The notes under the pieces: generated by a model
What the model saw: the letters and a program-made list of their open reading frames with translations, nothing else
The model's database searches: none
What the model was told of the DNA's origin: nothing
Shown here: positions 8,548-16,954 of the stretch, one piece after another
Layout of the letters: every line of letters starts with the position of its first letter
Position numbering within the stretch: the first letter of the stretch is position 1
Program-made: the position numbers and the translations under genes
Assembly (NCBI RefSeq): GCF_030812195.1
Contig: NZ_JAUSSF010000001.1
Coordinates: 496,001 to 560,000, forward strand
Direction: 5' to 3'
Source: Chryseobacterium lathyri
GTDB lineage: Bacteria; Bacteroidota; Bacteroidia; Flavobacteriales; Weeksellaceae
DNA: 64,000 nt

Positions 8548-9082
8548 ATGGCTCAAAACTTTCAAATTTTCCGTTTTCATAGAAGAGTACAATTCTTTTT
8601 ATTTTATTTTCTTGATTATCAGTGAATTGACCTATAATATTTTTATTCGGATGTTCTAATCGCTGAGAATTGGATAAATTTTCCTGGGTCTTATATGTGG
8701 GCGGTATAAACGATTCTCGAGGGCTCTCTTTCAGAGTATCAATTTCTTCCTCAGCTCCGAAATCTTCATCATCCTTCATCATCGTAAACAGATCGGGTAG
8801 CGGAGTAGGTTTCCCTTTCTCATCCTCCGGTCTTTCTTCTGAAGCAGGTTTTACTTCTGGTAATTCAGATTTCAGCATTTCACCTTCACCCGTAACCAGC
8901 CAGTCCCAAAGAATTTCCGGAAAGCTTGATTTTATCTTTATAATAAATTCCAGAGATGGTTTGTTTCTTCCGGAAGTGATATGCGAAATGGAAGAGCGTT
9001 GTACGTCAATCTCATCTGCAAACTCGGAAGGGCTGAGATTGGAATACTCTATGACTTTTGAAATTCTCTCATTTAAACTCAT
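8546..9082 (-). CDS. XRE-family helix-turn-helix regulator
   Basis: A 178-residue protein. Residues 1-65 form a Cro/CI-type DNA-binding domain: FADEIDVQRSSISHITSGRN is the helix-turn-helix, followed by PSLEFIIKI and the IxWDWLVTGEGEM segment common in this class. The rest is acidic, low in complexity and probably disordered, with no recognisable sensor or peptidase domain, which is unlike LexA or CI repressors. It is transcribed away from an 806-bp AT-rich gap that carries several TTAC-N4-GTAA dyads close to its start, suggesting autoregulation. Targets are inferred, not shown. Confidence 0.85.
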   Translation of the reverse strand: MSLNERISKVIEYSNLSPSEFADEIDVQRSSISHITSGRNKPSLEFIIKIKSSFPEILWDWLVTGEGEMLKSELPEVKPASEERPEDEKGKPTPLPDLFTMMKDDEDFGAEEEIDTLKESPRESFIPPTYKTQENLSNSQRLEHPNKNIIGQFTDNQENKIKRIVLFYENGKFESFEP

Positions 9083-9103
9083 AAAAATAAGTTGTTAATT
9101 AAG

Positions 9104-9184
9104 TTACAAATGTAAATAATTAAATTTACATAATCAAATTACAAAAGTAAACAAATCTTATAAATTCTAAATACACAAATGTAA
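9104..9184. promoter_or_regulatory. Array of TTAC-N4-GTAA operator-like dyads
   Basis: TTACAAATGTAA (9104-9115) and TTACAAAAGTAA (9139-9150) are perfect dyads starting 35 bp apart. A degenerate third copy, ACACAAATGTAA (9173-9184), follows after 34 bp. They begin 22 bp upstream of the XRE regulator start, a position fitting autoregulatory operators. Confidence 0.5.
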
Positions 9185-9270
9185 ACTAATAAAATTGAAC
9201 TAATAATCAGAGCTTTATATTCATGCTTTAGGTAGAATAAGTAATTGAGCCTAGTAAATTACTTTTTTAA

Positions 9271-9288
9271 GTATGTAAATTTGCATAC
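9271..9288. repeat. Near-perfect 18-bp palindrome
   Basis: GTATGTAAATTTGCATAC reads almost the same on both strands, with one mismatched pair. It could be a second operator type or an unrelated dyad. Confidence 0.4.
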
Positions 9289-9822
9289 ATATTAAGACTA
9301 AATAGATTCTCTTATGAAAATAATTAATTTTGCGAATATATAACTTAAATAACTTATTAACAGCATATTATGTATTACTTTAAACTTTAATATAACAATT
9401 GGGATTTAGAGATTAAAATGGATTTATACTGTGTATATAAATGTAAATAACACATATATGTCTAGTTATTAATCAGTTATATGCTATTTAAAATGTATTA
9501 TTATTTTCTGAAAGCTTTGAAGTAATAAAAAGCTCTTTAAATTCAGAATTTGGTCGGATTTTAATAAATAAAGGATAAAAATATAAATTTACATATGTAT
9601 ATTATTGTTAAAGGCTAAGTTTTCCACAATTATATTGTTTAATAAAATTATACCTATTTACCGATAAACAGGCTTCTTAACACTTAAAGTAACGTTATGA
9701 ATACCATTGATATAAACAATGTAAATGACTCAAATTAAGATAGTTAAATAAATGAATTTATATTATATTCAATTAACAATTTTATCCACAGACAAAATGG
9801 CAGTTGTGTATGTTTAGACTTG

Positions 9823-9834
9823 TTACAAGTGTAA
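9823..9834. promoter_or_regulatory. TTAC-N4-GTAA dyad upstream of the M14 peptidase gene
   Basis: TTACAAGTGTAA has the same half sites as the dyads beside the XRE gene and lies just upstream of the expected -33 region of the promoter at 9861. Confidence 0.45.
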
Positions 9835-9860
9835 ACTGTGTTTTTCTGACTAAAATTTAT

Positions 9861-9868
9861 TAAATTTG
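9861..9868 (+). promoter_or_regulatory. -7 element TAAATTTG for the M14 peptidase
   Basis: Exact TAnnTTTG match, 20 bp before the ATG at 9889. Confidence 0.5.
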
Positions 9869-9888
9869 ACTCTTGTAAATTATTAAGA

Positions 9889-10998
9889 ATGAATTTTGAA
9901 CAGCTCTATTCTCCGAATCCTAATTTCTCAAACCGCTATATTTCCCCGGAAAAATTATTTTCTTACCTACAGACTAATCTCAGCGATTATGTTCAGGAGA
10001 TTGGAAGATCATATTTAGATAAGCCTATTTATCAGTTGAGTATAGGAACAGGAGCCATCAATGTTCTTGCATGGTCACAAATGCATGGAAATGAATCCAA
10101 CGCCAGCCATGCAATGCTTGACCTTCTTGAAACTTTGGATAAGGCTCCTGAAATGAAAGAGGATCTTTTCAGTAAGATCAGGCTGGACTTTATTTTTATG
10201 CTCAATCCTGACGGATCAGAAAGATGGACAAGGCTGAATGCTGCCGATATTGACCTGAACAGAGACTTTCATAATGAATCCAGTACAGAAATTAAATTTC
10301 TTAAAAAAGCTGTCGCCTTAAAAAAATATGATTATGCACTAAATCTGCATGAACAAAGAACTATTTTTACTACAGACGGGGTACATCCGGCAACGCTCTC
10401 ATTTTTGGCACCTTCTGAAAATGAAGAGCGTGCTATAACTGATAACAGGAAAAAATGCATGGCTGTAATAGGCAGTATTTATGATCATTTAAAAGAATTA
10501 ATCCCGAATCAGATTGGTAGATATTCTGATGAATTTTATCCTACTTCCACGGGCGATAACTTCATTAAGTCAGGAATGCCAACTATTTTATTTGAGGGCG
10601 GACATTTTATAGATGATTATACAAGAAAGGGAACGAGGAAATACTATACGATTGCTTTATATTATGCATTAAAAGCAATCAGTGAACTGAACTCGGATAC
10701 GGAAGGATGGGAGAAATACCTTGAAATTCCCGAGAACCAGGAAACACATTACGATATTATTTACAGAAATGTAAAGCTGAATACAGATCATGAATGCATT
10801 CTCGATGTTGCAGTTCAGTACCGCGAAATTATGAAAGAAGGGCAGGATGAAATATCATTTGTACCATTTGTAATGGAAGTGGGAGATGTGAAAAAAAGAA
10901 AAGGCTGGCTGGAAATAGACTGTACAGGAAAGAAATTCGTAGCGGCTACCAAGTATCCGAAACTGGATGCACCTGCAGAATTTACAATAGAAGACTAA
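9889..10998 (+). CDS. M14-family zinc carboxypeptidase
   Basis: A 369-residue metallopeptidase of the M14 (carboxypeptidase A-like) fold. Zinc ligands His66 and Glu69 lie in QMHGNES; the third is probably the His of LNLHEQRT. The substrate-binding segment NPDGSERWTRLNAADIDLNR is classic for the family, and the catalytic Glu is likely in ILFEGGHF. No signal peptide is visible, so it should act in the cytoplasm, perhaps on short peptides or cell-wall peptides. The C-terminal 100 residues form a small extra domain. Its promoter carries a dyad shared with the neighbouring XRE regulator, so it may be a target of that regulator. Confidence 0.87.
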   Translation: MNFEQLYSPNPNFSNRYISPEKLFSYLQTNLSDYVQEIGRSYLDKPIYQLSIGTGAINVLAWSQMHGNESNASHAMLDLLETLDKAPEMKEDLFSKIRLDFIFMLNPDGSERWTRLNAADIDLNRDFHNESSTEIKFLKKAVALKKYDYALNLHEQRTIFTTDGVHPATLSFLAPSENEERAITDNRKKCMAVIGSIYDHLKELIPNQIGRYSDEFYPTSTGDNFIKSGMPTILFEGGHFIDDYTRKGTRKYYTIALYYALKAISELNSDTEGWEKYLEIPENQETHYDIIYRNVKLNTDHECILDVAVQYREIMKEGQDEISFVPFVMEVGDVKKRKGWLEIDCTGKKFVAATKYPKLDAPAEFTIED

Positions 10999-11106
10999 AA
11001 ATATAGCAGCCTCCATTTGATAGATTAATTTAAGTCTAAAATTTAAATTAGCTCAAAAAGAAAACACTAATCCGCCAGATGTACTCAATCTGTGAAAGCA
11101 TAAAAC

Positions 11107-11144
11107 AAAACGTCCTCAAAAAGTATTACTTTTGAGGACGTTTT
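11107..11144. terminator. Strong bidirectional terminator
   Basis: Perfect 15-base arms at 11107-11121 and 11130-11144 with A- and T-runs on the outer ends, between the convergent M14 peptidase and DUF4920 genes. Confidence 0.88.
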
Positions 11145-11160
11145 ATTGTTATATAAAGAA

Positions 11161-11670
11161 TTAGTTTACCACTTTAATACCATTGGCTACAAACCTGATC
11201 TCTTCTTTAGGAGCCGTGATGGCATCAATTTCAGCCTGAGGTTTCTTAGCATCTTCAGCATAATGCTTCTGTTCGTCCACTGAAGTTACTTTTCTTTCTG
11301 CAGTACCCTCCAATACGACATTTTTACCTTTTAAAGCTGTCGGAACAAAGAATGCATAATCTTTCATTTTTACGAAAAACTGAGAATTGTCTTCAGTCTG
11401 AATAGTAAGCCAGCATCCTTTTTTCTCGCATACATCAGTTACTTTTCCTTTAACAGCAACGCCTTCAACTTTTTTATTGTCTTTTTTAAGCTTTTTGTTC
11501 AGCTTATCTACAGTAATAGCTTTAGATTCTGAAGTTACTCCAGCTCCGTATGCATCCCCTACAATAGCATTTCCTGCCGGCGGTCCAGACTTTTTCTGTG
11601 AGGTCTCCTGCGCAAAAGCTAAAGTAGAAATACTTACAGCTGCTGCAAATAATATAGCCTTGAATTTCAT
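11161..11670 (-). CDS. DUF4920-domain periplasmic protein
   Basis: A 169-residue protein beginning MKFKAILFAAAVS, with a signal peptide ending near AFAQE. The mature part has the DUF4920 pattern: GDAYGAGVTS, VAVKGKVTDVCEKKGCWLTIQ with a Cys pair, and FFVKMKDYAFFVP. The fold is probably an OB-like beta barrel, and the Cys pair could bind metal or form a disulfide. The function of this family is unknown. The frame extends six codons further to a TTG at 11688, but that codon lies inside the -7 promoter element, so the ATG at 11670 is the start. Confidence 0.82.
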   Translation of the reverse strand: MKFKAILFAAAVSISTLAFAQETSQKKSGPPAGNAIVGDAYGAGVTSESKAITVDKLNKKLKKDNKKVEGVAVKGKVTDVCEKKGCWLTIQTEDNSQFFVKMKDYAFFVPTALKGKNVVLEGTAERKVTSVDEQKHYAEDAKKPQAEIDAITAPKEEIRFVANGIKVVN

Positions 11671-11685
11671 TTTTAATATTTTTTC

Positions 11686-11714
11686 CAAAAGTACTAATTA
11701 AAATTGAATAACAA
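11686..11714 (-). promoter_or_regulatory. Promoter TTG-N18-TACTTTTG for the DUF4920 gene
   Basis: On the minus strand the -33 TTG is at 11714-11712 and the -7 TACTTTTG at 11693-11686, 16 bp before the ATG. It decides the start of that gene. Confidence 0.75.
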
Positions 11715-11789
11715 TTCGATAAAAACTTGATAAAAAGCAGGTGATGCAGTAAATTTTAAACAAATACCAAAATCAATGTCAGATTTGTT

Positions 11790-11797
11790 TATATTTG
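11790..11797 (+). promoter_or_regulatory. -7 element TATATTTG for the permease
   Basis: Exact consensus match 16 bp before the ATG at 11814. It implies a very short leader and disfavours the TTG at 11808. Confidence 0.5.
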
Positions 11798-11813
11798 ACA
11801 CCTATACTTGACT

Positions 11814-13229
11814 ATGCAGAAAAAACTGAAACTTTGGGACGCCATTATGCTGGTAATGGGATCGATGATTGGAAGCGGAATTTTTATTGTAAGTGCCGAT
11901 ATGATGCGGAATCTGGGATCCGGTTTCTGGCTGGTCGCAGTATGGATCATTACCGGAGTGATGACTGTAGCAGCAGCAATCAGCTATGGAGAGCTTTCAG
12001 CGCTGTTTCCAAAAGCAGGAGGGCAATACACTTATCTCAAAGAGATTTTTGGAAAAAAGATGGGATTCCTGTACGGATGGGGTTTATTTACAGTAATTCA
12101 GACGGGAACTATTGCGGCAGTAGCAATGGCTTTCGGTAAATTCACAGCTTATCTGGTCCCTTCATTGAATGACGCTGCGCCCCTTTTCCAGAGTGGAGAA
12201 TTCAAGATCACATGGATACAGATTCTGGCGATAGCTGTTATCCTTTTACTTACTTATATTAATACAAGAGGTGTACAGAGTGGAAAACTGCTCCAGAATG
12301 TATTTACAGGTTCAAAGATTATAGCTTTGCTAGGCTTGATCGCTGTAGGATTTATATTGGTAGATTTTTCTCATTTAGCTGAAAATTTCAGTCTGGGTTT
12401 TGATTCATTCAATAATCTTAAAAAAGACATAAGCGGTAATTTCCTTAAAGAAGGTTGGGAACCGATTGGTGGAATGACCCTGCTTGGAGGTATTGCAGCA
12501 GCCATGGTAGGATCTGTCTTCAGTTCAGTTGCCTGGGAAAGTGTAACATTTGTTTCCGGAGAAGTGGAAAATCCTAAGAGAAATATTGTGAAATCCATGA
12601 TCTATGGAACTTCTGCAGTGATGATCCTTTATCTGGCAGTCAATTATGTATACCTGAATGCTTTGGACAGGGACAGCATTGCTTTCGCAGCCAATGACAG
12701 GGTAGCTGTGGCAGCATCACAGAATATTTTCGGAAGTGCAGGGACAATCATTATTGCAGTTCTTGTAATGATTTCTACTTTTGGATGCAACAATGGGCTG
12801 ATTTTGGCCGGAGCCAGAGTATTTCAGACAATGGCAAAGGACGGAATGTTTTTTAAATCTGCAGAGAAAAACAATAAAAATGATGTTCCGGAGAATGCTT
12901 TATGGATGCAGGGAATCTGGGCTTCGGTGTTATGCCTTAGCGGACAGTACGGTAATCTTCTGGACATGATCTCTTTTGTGATCGTTTTGTTTTATATGAT
13001 CACAGTTTTCGGGGTTATTTATTTAAGATTTAAAAAACCGGATCTTGAAAGACCTTATAAAACCTGGCTTTATCCCGTAACACCTATTATCTATCTTCTG
13101 ATAGGAACAGGATTTTGCGTACTTCTCCTCATCTACAAACAGCAATATACGTGGCCCGGATTTTTAATGGTGCTCCTGGGACTTCCGGTGTATTATTTCA
13201 TTAACAGGAAAGAACAGACGGATCAATAG
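11814..13229 (+). CDS. APC-family amino-acid permease
   Basis: A 471-residue inner-membrane transporter with about 12 hydrophobic segments. The N-terminal motif MGSMIGSGIFIV is the helix-1 substrate- and Na-binding signature of the amino acid-polyamine-organocation superfamily, followed by YGELSALFPKAGGQYTYL in helices 2-3 and FVSGEVENPKRNI in the middle, all typical. The substrate cannot be predicted; LAT-like members exchange neutral amino acids. The ATG at 11814 is used rather than the TTG at 11808 because the promoter leaves little leader. A terminator follows, so it is a single-gene unit. Confidence 0.9.
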   Translation: MQKKLKLWDAIMLVMGSMIGSGIFIVSADMMRNLGSGFWLVAVWIITGVMTVAAAISYGELSALFPKAGGQYTYLKEIFGKKMGFLYGWGLFTVIQTGTIAAVAMAFGKFTAYLVPSLNDAAPLFQSGEFKITWIQILAIAVILLLTYINTRGVQSGKLLQNVFTGSKIIALLGLIAVGFILVDFSHLAENFSLGFDSFNNLKKDISGNFLKEGWEPIGGMTLLGGIAAAMVGSVFSSVAWESVTFVSGEVENPKRNIVKSMIYGTSAVMILYLAVNYVYLNALDRDSIAFAANDRVAVAASQNIFGSAGTIIIAVLVMISTFGCNNGLILAGARVFQTMAKDGMFFKSAEKNNKNDVPENALWMQGIWASVLCLSGQYGNLLDMISFVIVLFYMITVFGVIYLRFKKPDLERPYKTWLYPVTPIIYLLIGTGFCVLLLIYKQQYTWPGFLMVLLGLPVYYFINRKEQTDQ

Positions 13230-13259
13230 AATAAAACTTAACCGTTTCTATACTATAGC

Positions 13260-13292
13260 AGGGCTCTCAAATTCGTTTGGAAGCCCTTTTTT
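13260..13292 (+). terminator. Terminator after the permease
   Basis: Arms AGGGCT and AGCCCT followed by T6. Confidence 0.7.
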
Positions 13293-13391
13293 CAATGAGA
13301 TTTTTGATTTCTTTTCCTGTTTATTTCATGAAAATGTGTATTTTGGTAGTTCTTTTTAAGAAAACTAGACTATGTAAATAAGAAGCTGACT

Positions 13392-13832
13392 ATGGACACA
13401 CCAAATTACAGAATGCCTTTCGTGCCTTCAACATTAATGACTGAAGGAGGAAGCATTGATATCTGCGACATGGGCGAAAGCATTGCGCACAATATCATGC
13501 TGCTGATCACCACCAAAAAAGGCGAAAACAGATATGATGACAATTATGGAAACGACGTTTGGAATCTGGAATTCGATAATGGAGTTACCAGTGCCGTTTG
13601 GGAAAGCGTTTTCATTAAAAGCCTCAGAAGGCAGATTCAGGAATATGAACCCCGCATCGTAAATCCACAGATTGATGCTCACATTCAATTTGTAGAGCAC
13701 AGCTACGATACCAAAGAACACACAGAGATCAAAAAGAAAGTAAGAATTGCCATCAATGCAAAAATGGAGGCAACGGGAGAGCGTTTCAGCTTTTCTACCG
13801 AATTATTTTTAAGCCCGATGTCTATTGACTAA
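13392..13832 (+). CDS. TssE-like GPW/gp25 baseplate protein (type VI secretion)
   Basis: A 146-residue protein of the GPW/gp25 family. The segments ESIAHNIMLLITTKKGENRY and FIKSLRRQIQEYEPRI correspond to the conserved gp25 core that nucleates the contractile sheath on the baseplate of T4 phage and T6SS. The following gene encodes a TssF-like protein, as in subtype iii T6SS clusters of Bacteroidetes, so a T6SS role rather than a phage-tail role is favoured; no other phage gene is nearby. It starts a three-gene operon with 25-bp and 28-bp gaps. The function is inferred from family and neighbour. Confidence 0.8.
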   Translation: MDTPNYRMPFVPSTLMTEGGSIDICDMGESIAHNIMLLITTKKGENRYDDNYGNDVWNLEFDNGVTSAVWESVFIKSLRRQIQEYEPRIVNPQIDAHIQFVEHSYDTKEHTEIKKKVRIAINAKMEATGERFSFSTELFLSPMSID

Positions 13833-13857
13833 TTGTTTTTAAAAGCAAGAAAAATTT

Positions 13858-15741
13858 ATGAACTTAGATCAAAATATATATTCCAAAGAATCTGTAAAGG
13901 CAAGAATGCTTCAGAACGCTACCAAAGTGTGGGGACTGAAAAGCCCGCAGTCTCTGGATCCTTTTGTAAAACTACTGATAGACGCATTCAGTACAGAAGT
14001 TTTTAAGGCTAATAACGAAATTCAGACAGTAAATGCAAGAATCCTTGAAAAGCTGGCAAAACTTCTGACACCATCCATTTATACCCATCCGATTCCGGCC
14101 CATGCGGTTGCTTTTACACTGCCTTACGAGTCTTCGGAAGTCCTGTTGGAACATACCGAATTCTTTTTCCGTAAACAGATGACATCAACGGTAAAATCAG
14201 AATCGGACAAGCAGCTTAATATTCCCTTTACACCGGTAGGAAATGTAAGAATCAACAAGATACAGACGGCAATAATGTTTGTAGGCAATACCTGTTATAG
14301 TGTAGATGACAGGCTGAATAAAATACCGGTAGCAAGATTCCAGGGAAAACCCGAAGACTACAGAAAGATTACAATAGGAGTAGATGTCAGCAGGTATGTC
14401 AGCGAAAATTTCCCTAAATATATCAGCGTATTCTGTTCCAATCCTGCTTTTGAGCATATAGATTTCGTCTACAAACTTCTTCCTTATATTACCGTCACCA
14501 GTAATGGGAACCCTTTATTTGTAAGAGAAGGGCTGAGTTATCTTACGAACAGCCAGCAGGACGGATATGAGCAGATGTTCAGGGAACAGTCGATCCGGAA
14601 TAAAGCTATTGAAGATATTAAAAGTATTTACCGTCATAAATTCATTGAGATCACAGGACTTTCAAGCAGTCTTTTTTCGGAGCCGGGGGTACTGCCGCAA
14701 AACCTCGACTTTCTTAACGAAAAAGAAGAGATCAGAAAACAGATCGGAGACAAACGCTATTTATGGTTAACTTTTGAATTCCCTCCGCAGTTTTCTGCTG
14801 AGATCTTAGATAATTTTTCATTTGTAATGAATGCTTTCCCTATTTACAACAGAGGCTGGAAAAAGACAGAATACAGCCTGGATATCATGGGAAACAATAT
14901 TCCTCTGGTTACAGACGAAGGCGAACATTTCCTGTATGTGGATGAAGTTCAGGATGGAGACGGAAGAAAATATACCGAGATTCCATTTACTCCTGCTGAT
15001 GATCTTAAAAAAGGATTGTATACGGTAAGAAAAGGCGGAATGGAGCGTTTCACCAATAGAAATGCTGTGGATATGATCGCTAATGTCCTGGAGCTGACAA
15101 GGGACGAGATTGCTGCATTTTCACTGTTAAACAGGGATAATGTAAAAGGAGTACTCAGCGAAATGTCTGACAAAATGAAGACCATGGTTCAGAAAGTGAA
15201 CAATGCAAAGAGAAATATAAGGCAGGAACTGAATTATGTCATCATGGAGCCTGTAGAAAAAACAGATCACACATATGCCTCATTCTGGGTTACACATTGC
15301 ACGCTGGCCAATCATATGCGTCCGGGAACAGAACTTTCCAATCAGCTGAAATCACAGACCGTTGTGCTTCTCACAGAGACTATAGGCGGTTCAGAGGAAC
15401 AGAAAGGAACAGATAGCATTCAGGCTTACAGATATGCCTTAACCACAAGAGACAAGATCATTTCCCTGGAAGATGTTAAAAACTACTGCAGAATGGTCCT
15501 GAAAGATGAGGTGAAAGAGGTAAGGGTAAGAAGAGGAACCATGATCAGCAATCGTCCAAAAGAGGGCTTTGTAAGAACTGTTGAAATAGAGATCATTCCG
15601 CAGAATTATTCCTTTTACGGAAGGGCTTATTGGGAAAATATGGCCAATATCCTTAGAAACCAAATCATTTCCAAAGCAATTGACGGGATCGAATATGTAG
15701 TGAAAATAAGCAATGAAGATATCGATCTTGACGAAGTATAA
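13858..15741 (+). CDS. TssF-like T6SS baseplate protein
   Basis: A 627-residue cytoplasmic protein matching TssF in size and layout. The N-terminal stretch FVKLLIDAFSTEVFKANNEI, followed by LAKLLTPSIYTHPIPAHAVA, resembles the start of TssF, which corresponds to phage gp6 wedge proteins. A C-terminal segment VKNYCRMVLKDEVKEVRV and IEIIPQNYSFYGRAYWENMA fits a gpJ/gp6-like domain. TssF forms the baseplate wedge with TssG and TssE. Here TssG, TssK, the sheath genes and Hcp are absent, so the machine must be completed from elsewhere. The identification rests on order and motif resemblance. Confidence 0.75.
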   Translation: MNLDQNIYSKESVKARMLQNATKVWGLKSPQSLDPFVKLLIDAFSTEVFKANNEIQTVNARILEKLAKLLTPSIYTHPIPAHAVAFTLPYESSEVLLEHTEFFFRKQMTSTVKSESDKQLNIPFTPVGNVRINKIQTAIMFVGNTCYSVDDRLNKIPVARFQGKPEDYRKITIGVDVSRYVSENFPKYISVFCSNPAFEHIDFVYKLLPYITVTSNGNPLFVREGLSYLTNSQQDGYEQMFREQSIRNKAIEDIKSIYRHKFIEITGLSSSLFSEPGVLPQNLDFLNEKEEIRKQIGDKRYLWLTFEFPPQFSAEILDNFSFVMNAFPIYNRGWKKTEYSLDIMGNNIPLVTDEGEHFLYVDEVQDGDGRKYTEIPFTPADDLKKGLYTVRKGGMERFTNRNAVDMIANVLELTRDEIAAFSLLNRDNVKGVLSEMSDKMKTMVQKVNNAKRNIRQELNYVIMEPVEKTDHTYASFWVTHCTLANHMRPGTELSNQLKSQTVVLLTETIGGSEEQKGTDSIQAYRYALTTRDKIISLEDVKNYCRMVLKDEVKEVRVRRGTMISNRPKEGFVRTVEIEIIPQNYSFYGRAYWENMANILRNQIISKAIDGIEYVVKISNEDIDLDEV

Positions 15742-15769
15742 ATTATAACTAAACCTAAACTATAAAAAT

Positions 15770-16699
15770 ATGAGAAAGATTATCGTCCTTGCCATGGCTC
15801 TGACCTTTACATCAGTCAGTATTATCAGCTGTAAAAAAGACGTCAGTAAACTTGGGAAATCTGTTCTGAATCTTGGCAGTGCAGATGAAGCTAATGCTAT
15901 TATTGAGTTCAATAACAACTTTGTGGATTCTTACAAGAATACATCCAAGCATATAGAAAGTATTCTGAGATATGCAGATGGAGCCGTAGCGAAAGCAAAA
16001 GGGGAAAATGCTATGATAATGCCTGTAATCGGTTCTATGGATTATGCATTCAGCAAGATCAAAGAAATACCGTCAGGTTTTGGGAAAGACAAGGCAGCAA
16101 TAGAAGCAGACTTTAATACCTATAAAGCTAAAAAGGAAACTATAGAGAAAAAGTTTGAAGAGCTTAAATCCTACATGAACTCTGAAGATTATAAAGACGA
16201 CAAAGGTGCAAAAGCAGATGCCATCACAAAGGATATCGAAACCGAAGCCCAGGCTTTATTTACCTCGGGAGAAAATGTAGTGGCGAAGATCAAGCCCGCA
16301 ACGGATGCCGCTGAAGAAGTAATTCTGAAAGATCATCCAATGAAAGAATATATCATTTCTTCCAAAAAAGTGATGAATTCTCTGGACTCTAATATTGATG
16401 TGCTGGATAAACAGTACTCAGGAAAATTCAGTGAAGCGGAAGCTCAGAAAAAGTATGATGAGCTTGCAAAAACAGTGGAGGCCAATTCAAAATTAGAATT
16501 CAATGTAAAAGATCCGCAGTATTCTTACAAAAGATCATTGTTTGAAAGCTTCAATAAAAGTGCATCCAGCTTTTTGGATACCTACAGAAAACTCATCCGT
16601 AATGCTAAAGGCGCAGGGAAAATTTCTGACAGCGATATCCAGCAGATTGATTCCTCCTATGAATCTGTACTGAACTCATACAATTCATTTGTGAAATAA
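15770..16699 (+). CDS. DUF3829-like lipoprotein in the T6SS operon
   Basis: A 309-residue protein with a lipoprotein signal peptide; the lipobox is SIISC with the acylated Cys at about residue 21, followed by KKD. The mature part is almost entirely helical and rich in Lys, Glu and Ala, resembling the DUF3829 family of Bacteroidetes lipoproteins. It lies 28 bp behind the TssF gene and is closed by a terminator, so it belongs to the same transcript. In proteobacterial T6SS a lipoprotein (TssJ) anchors the complex to the outer membrane, and Bacteroidetes systems use different lipoproteins. An analogous role is plausible but unproven. Confidence 0.65.
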   Translation: MRKIIVLAMALTFTSVSIISCKKDVSKLGKSVLNLGSADEANAIIEFNNNFVDSYKNTSKHIESILRYADGAVAKAKGENAMIMPVIGSMDYAFSKIKEIPSGFGKDKAAIEADFNTYKAKKETIEKKFEELKSYMNSEDYKDDKGAKADAITKDIETEAQALFTSGENVVAKIKPATDAAEEVILKDHPMKEYIISSKKVMNSLDSNIDVLDKQYSGKFSEAEAQKKYDELAKTVEANSKLEFNVKDPQYSYKRSLFESFNKSASSFLDTYRKLIRNAKGAGKISDSDIQQIDSSYESVLNSYNSFVK

Positions 16700-16720
16700 G
16701 AACAAATATAAACCTATAAC

Positions 16721-16752
16721 AAAAGACTGATGCAATGTATCAGTCTTTTTTA
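16721..16752 (+). terminator. Terminator closing the T6SS operon
   Basis: Eleven-base arms AAAAGACTGAT and ATCAGTCTTTT with a seven-base loop, then a T-run. Confidence 0.85.
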
Positions 16753-16911
16753 TTTCAGTATAGTAATCTTAAAGATAAGGTCTCCATAGCATAAACAAAA
16801 GTTTACAAGCGTAGTTCATGAAGAAATTAAATATTTCAGAATGCTTAAAAATTTAACTAAAATTAAGCCTGAATAAAAATTTTCAGGTTCATACAATTCC
16901 ATAAAATTCCG

Positions 16912-16919
16912 TAATTTTG
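16912..16919 (+). promoter_or_regulatory. -7 element TAATTTTG for uvrA
   Basis: Consensus match 35 bp before the uvrA ATG. No LexA-type palindrome was recognised near it. Confidence 0.4.
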
Positions 16920-16954
16920 CACATCGTGATTTTCAGGCAGGATCACTCCAAATT

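Larger units (their letters stand above)
9083..9888. other. 806-bp AT-rich intergenic region with repeated dyads
   Basis: No convincing gene is present. The region contains TTAC-N4-GTAA dyads near both ends, an 18-bp near-palindrome at 9271-9288, many TGTAAA/TTTACA half sites, one perfect DnaA-box consensus TTATCCACA (9782-9790) and one near match TTTTCCACA (9620-9628). It is much more AT-rich than its flanks. It most likely serves as a shared regulatory region for the divergent XRE regulator and the M14 peptidase gene. Confidence 0.6.

Noticed and set aside
8670..9098. Plus-strand Ser-rich frame across the XRE gene
   Set aside because: It is antisense to the well-supported helix-turn-helix domain; Ser richness comes from the acidic codons on the other strand.
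13392..15741. Baseplate genes considered as a prophage or contractile-injection (PVC/tailocin) remnant
   Set aside because: No tail sheath, tube, capsid, integrase or attachment repeat is nearby; the size of the second protein and the lipoprotein fit a T6SS better.
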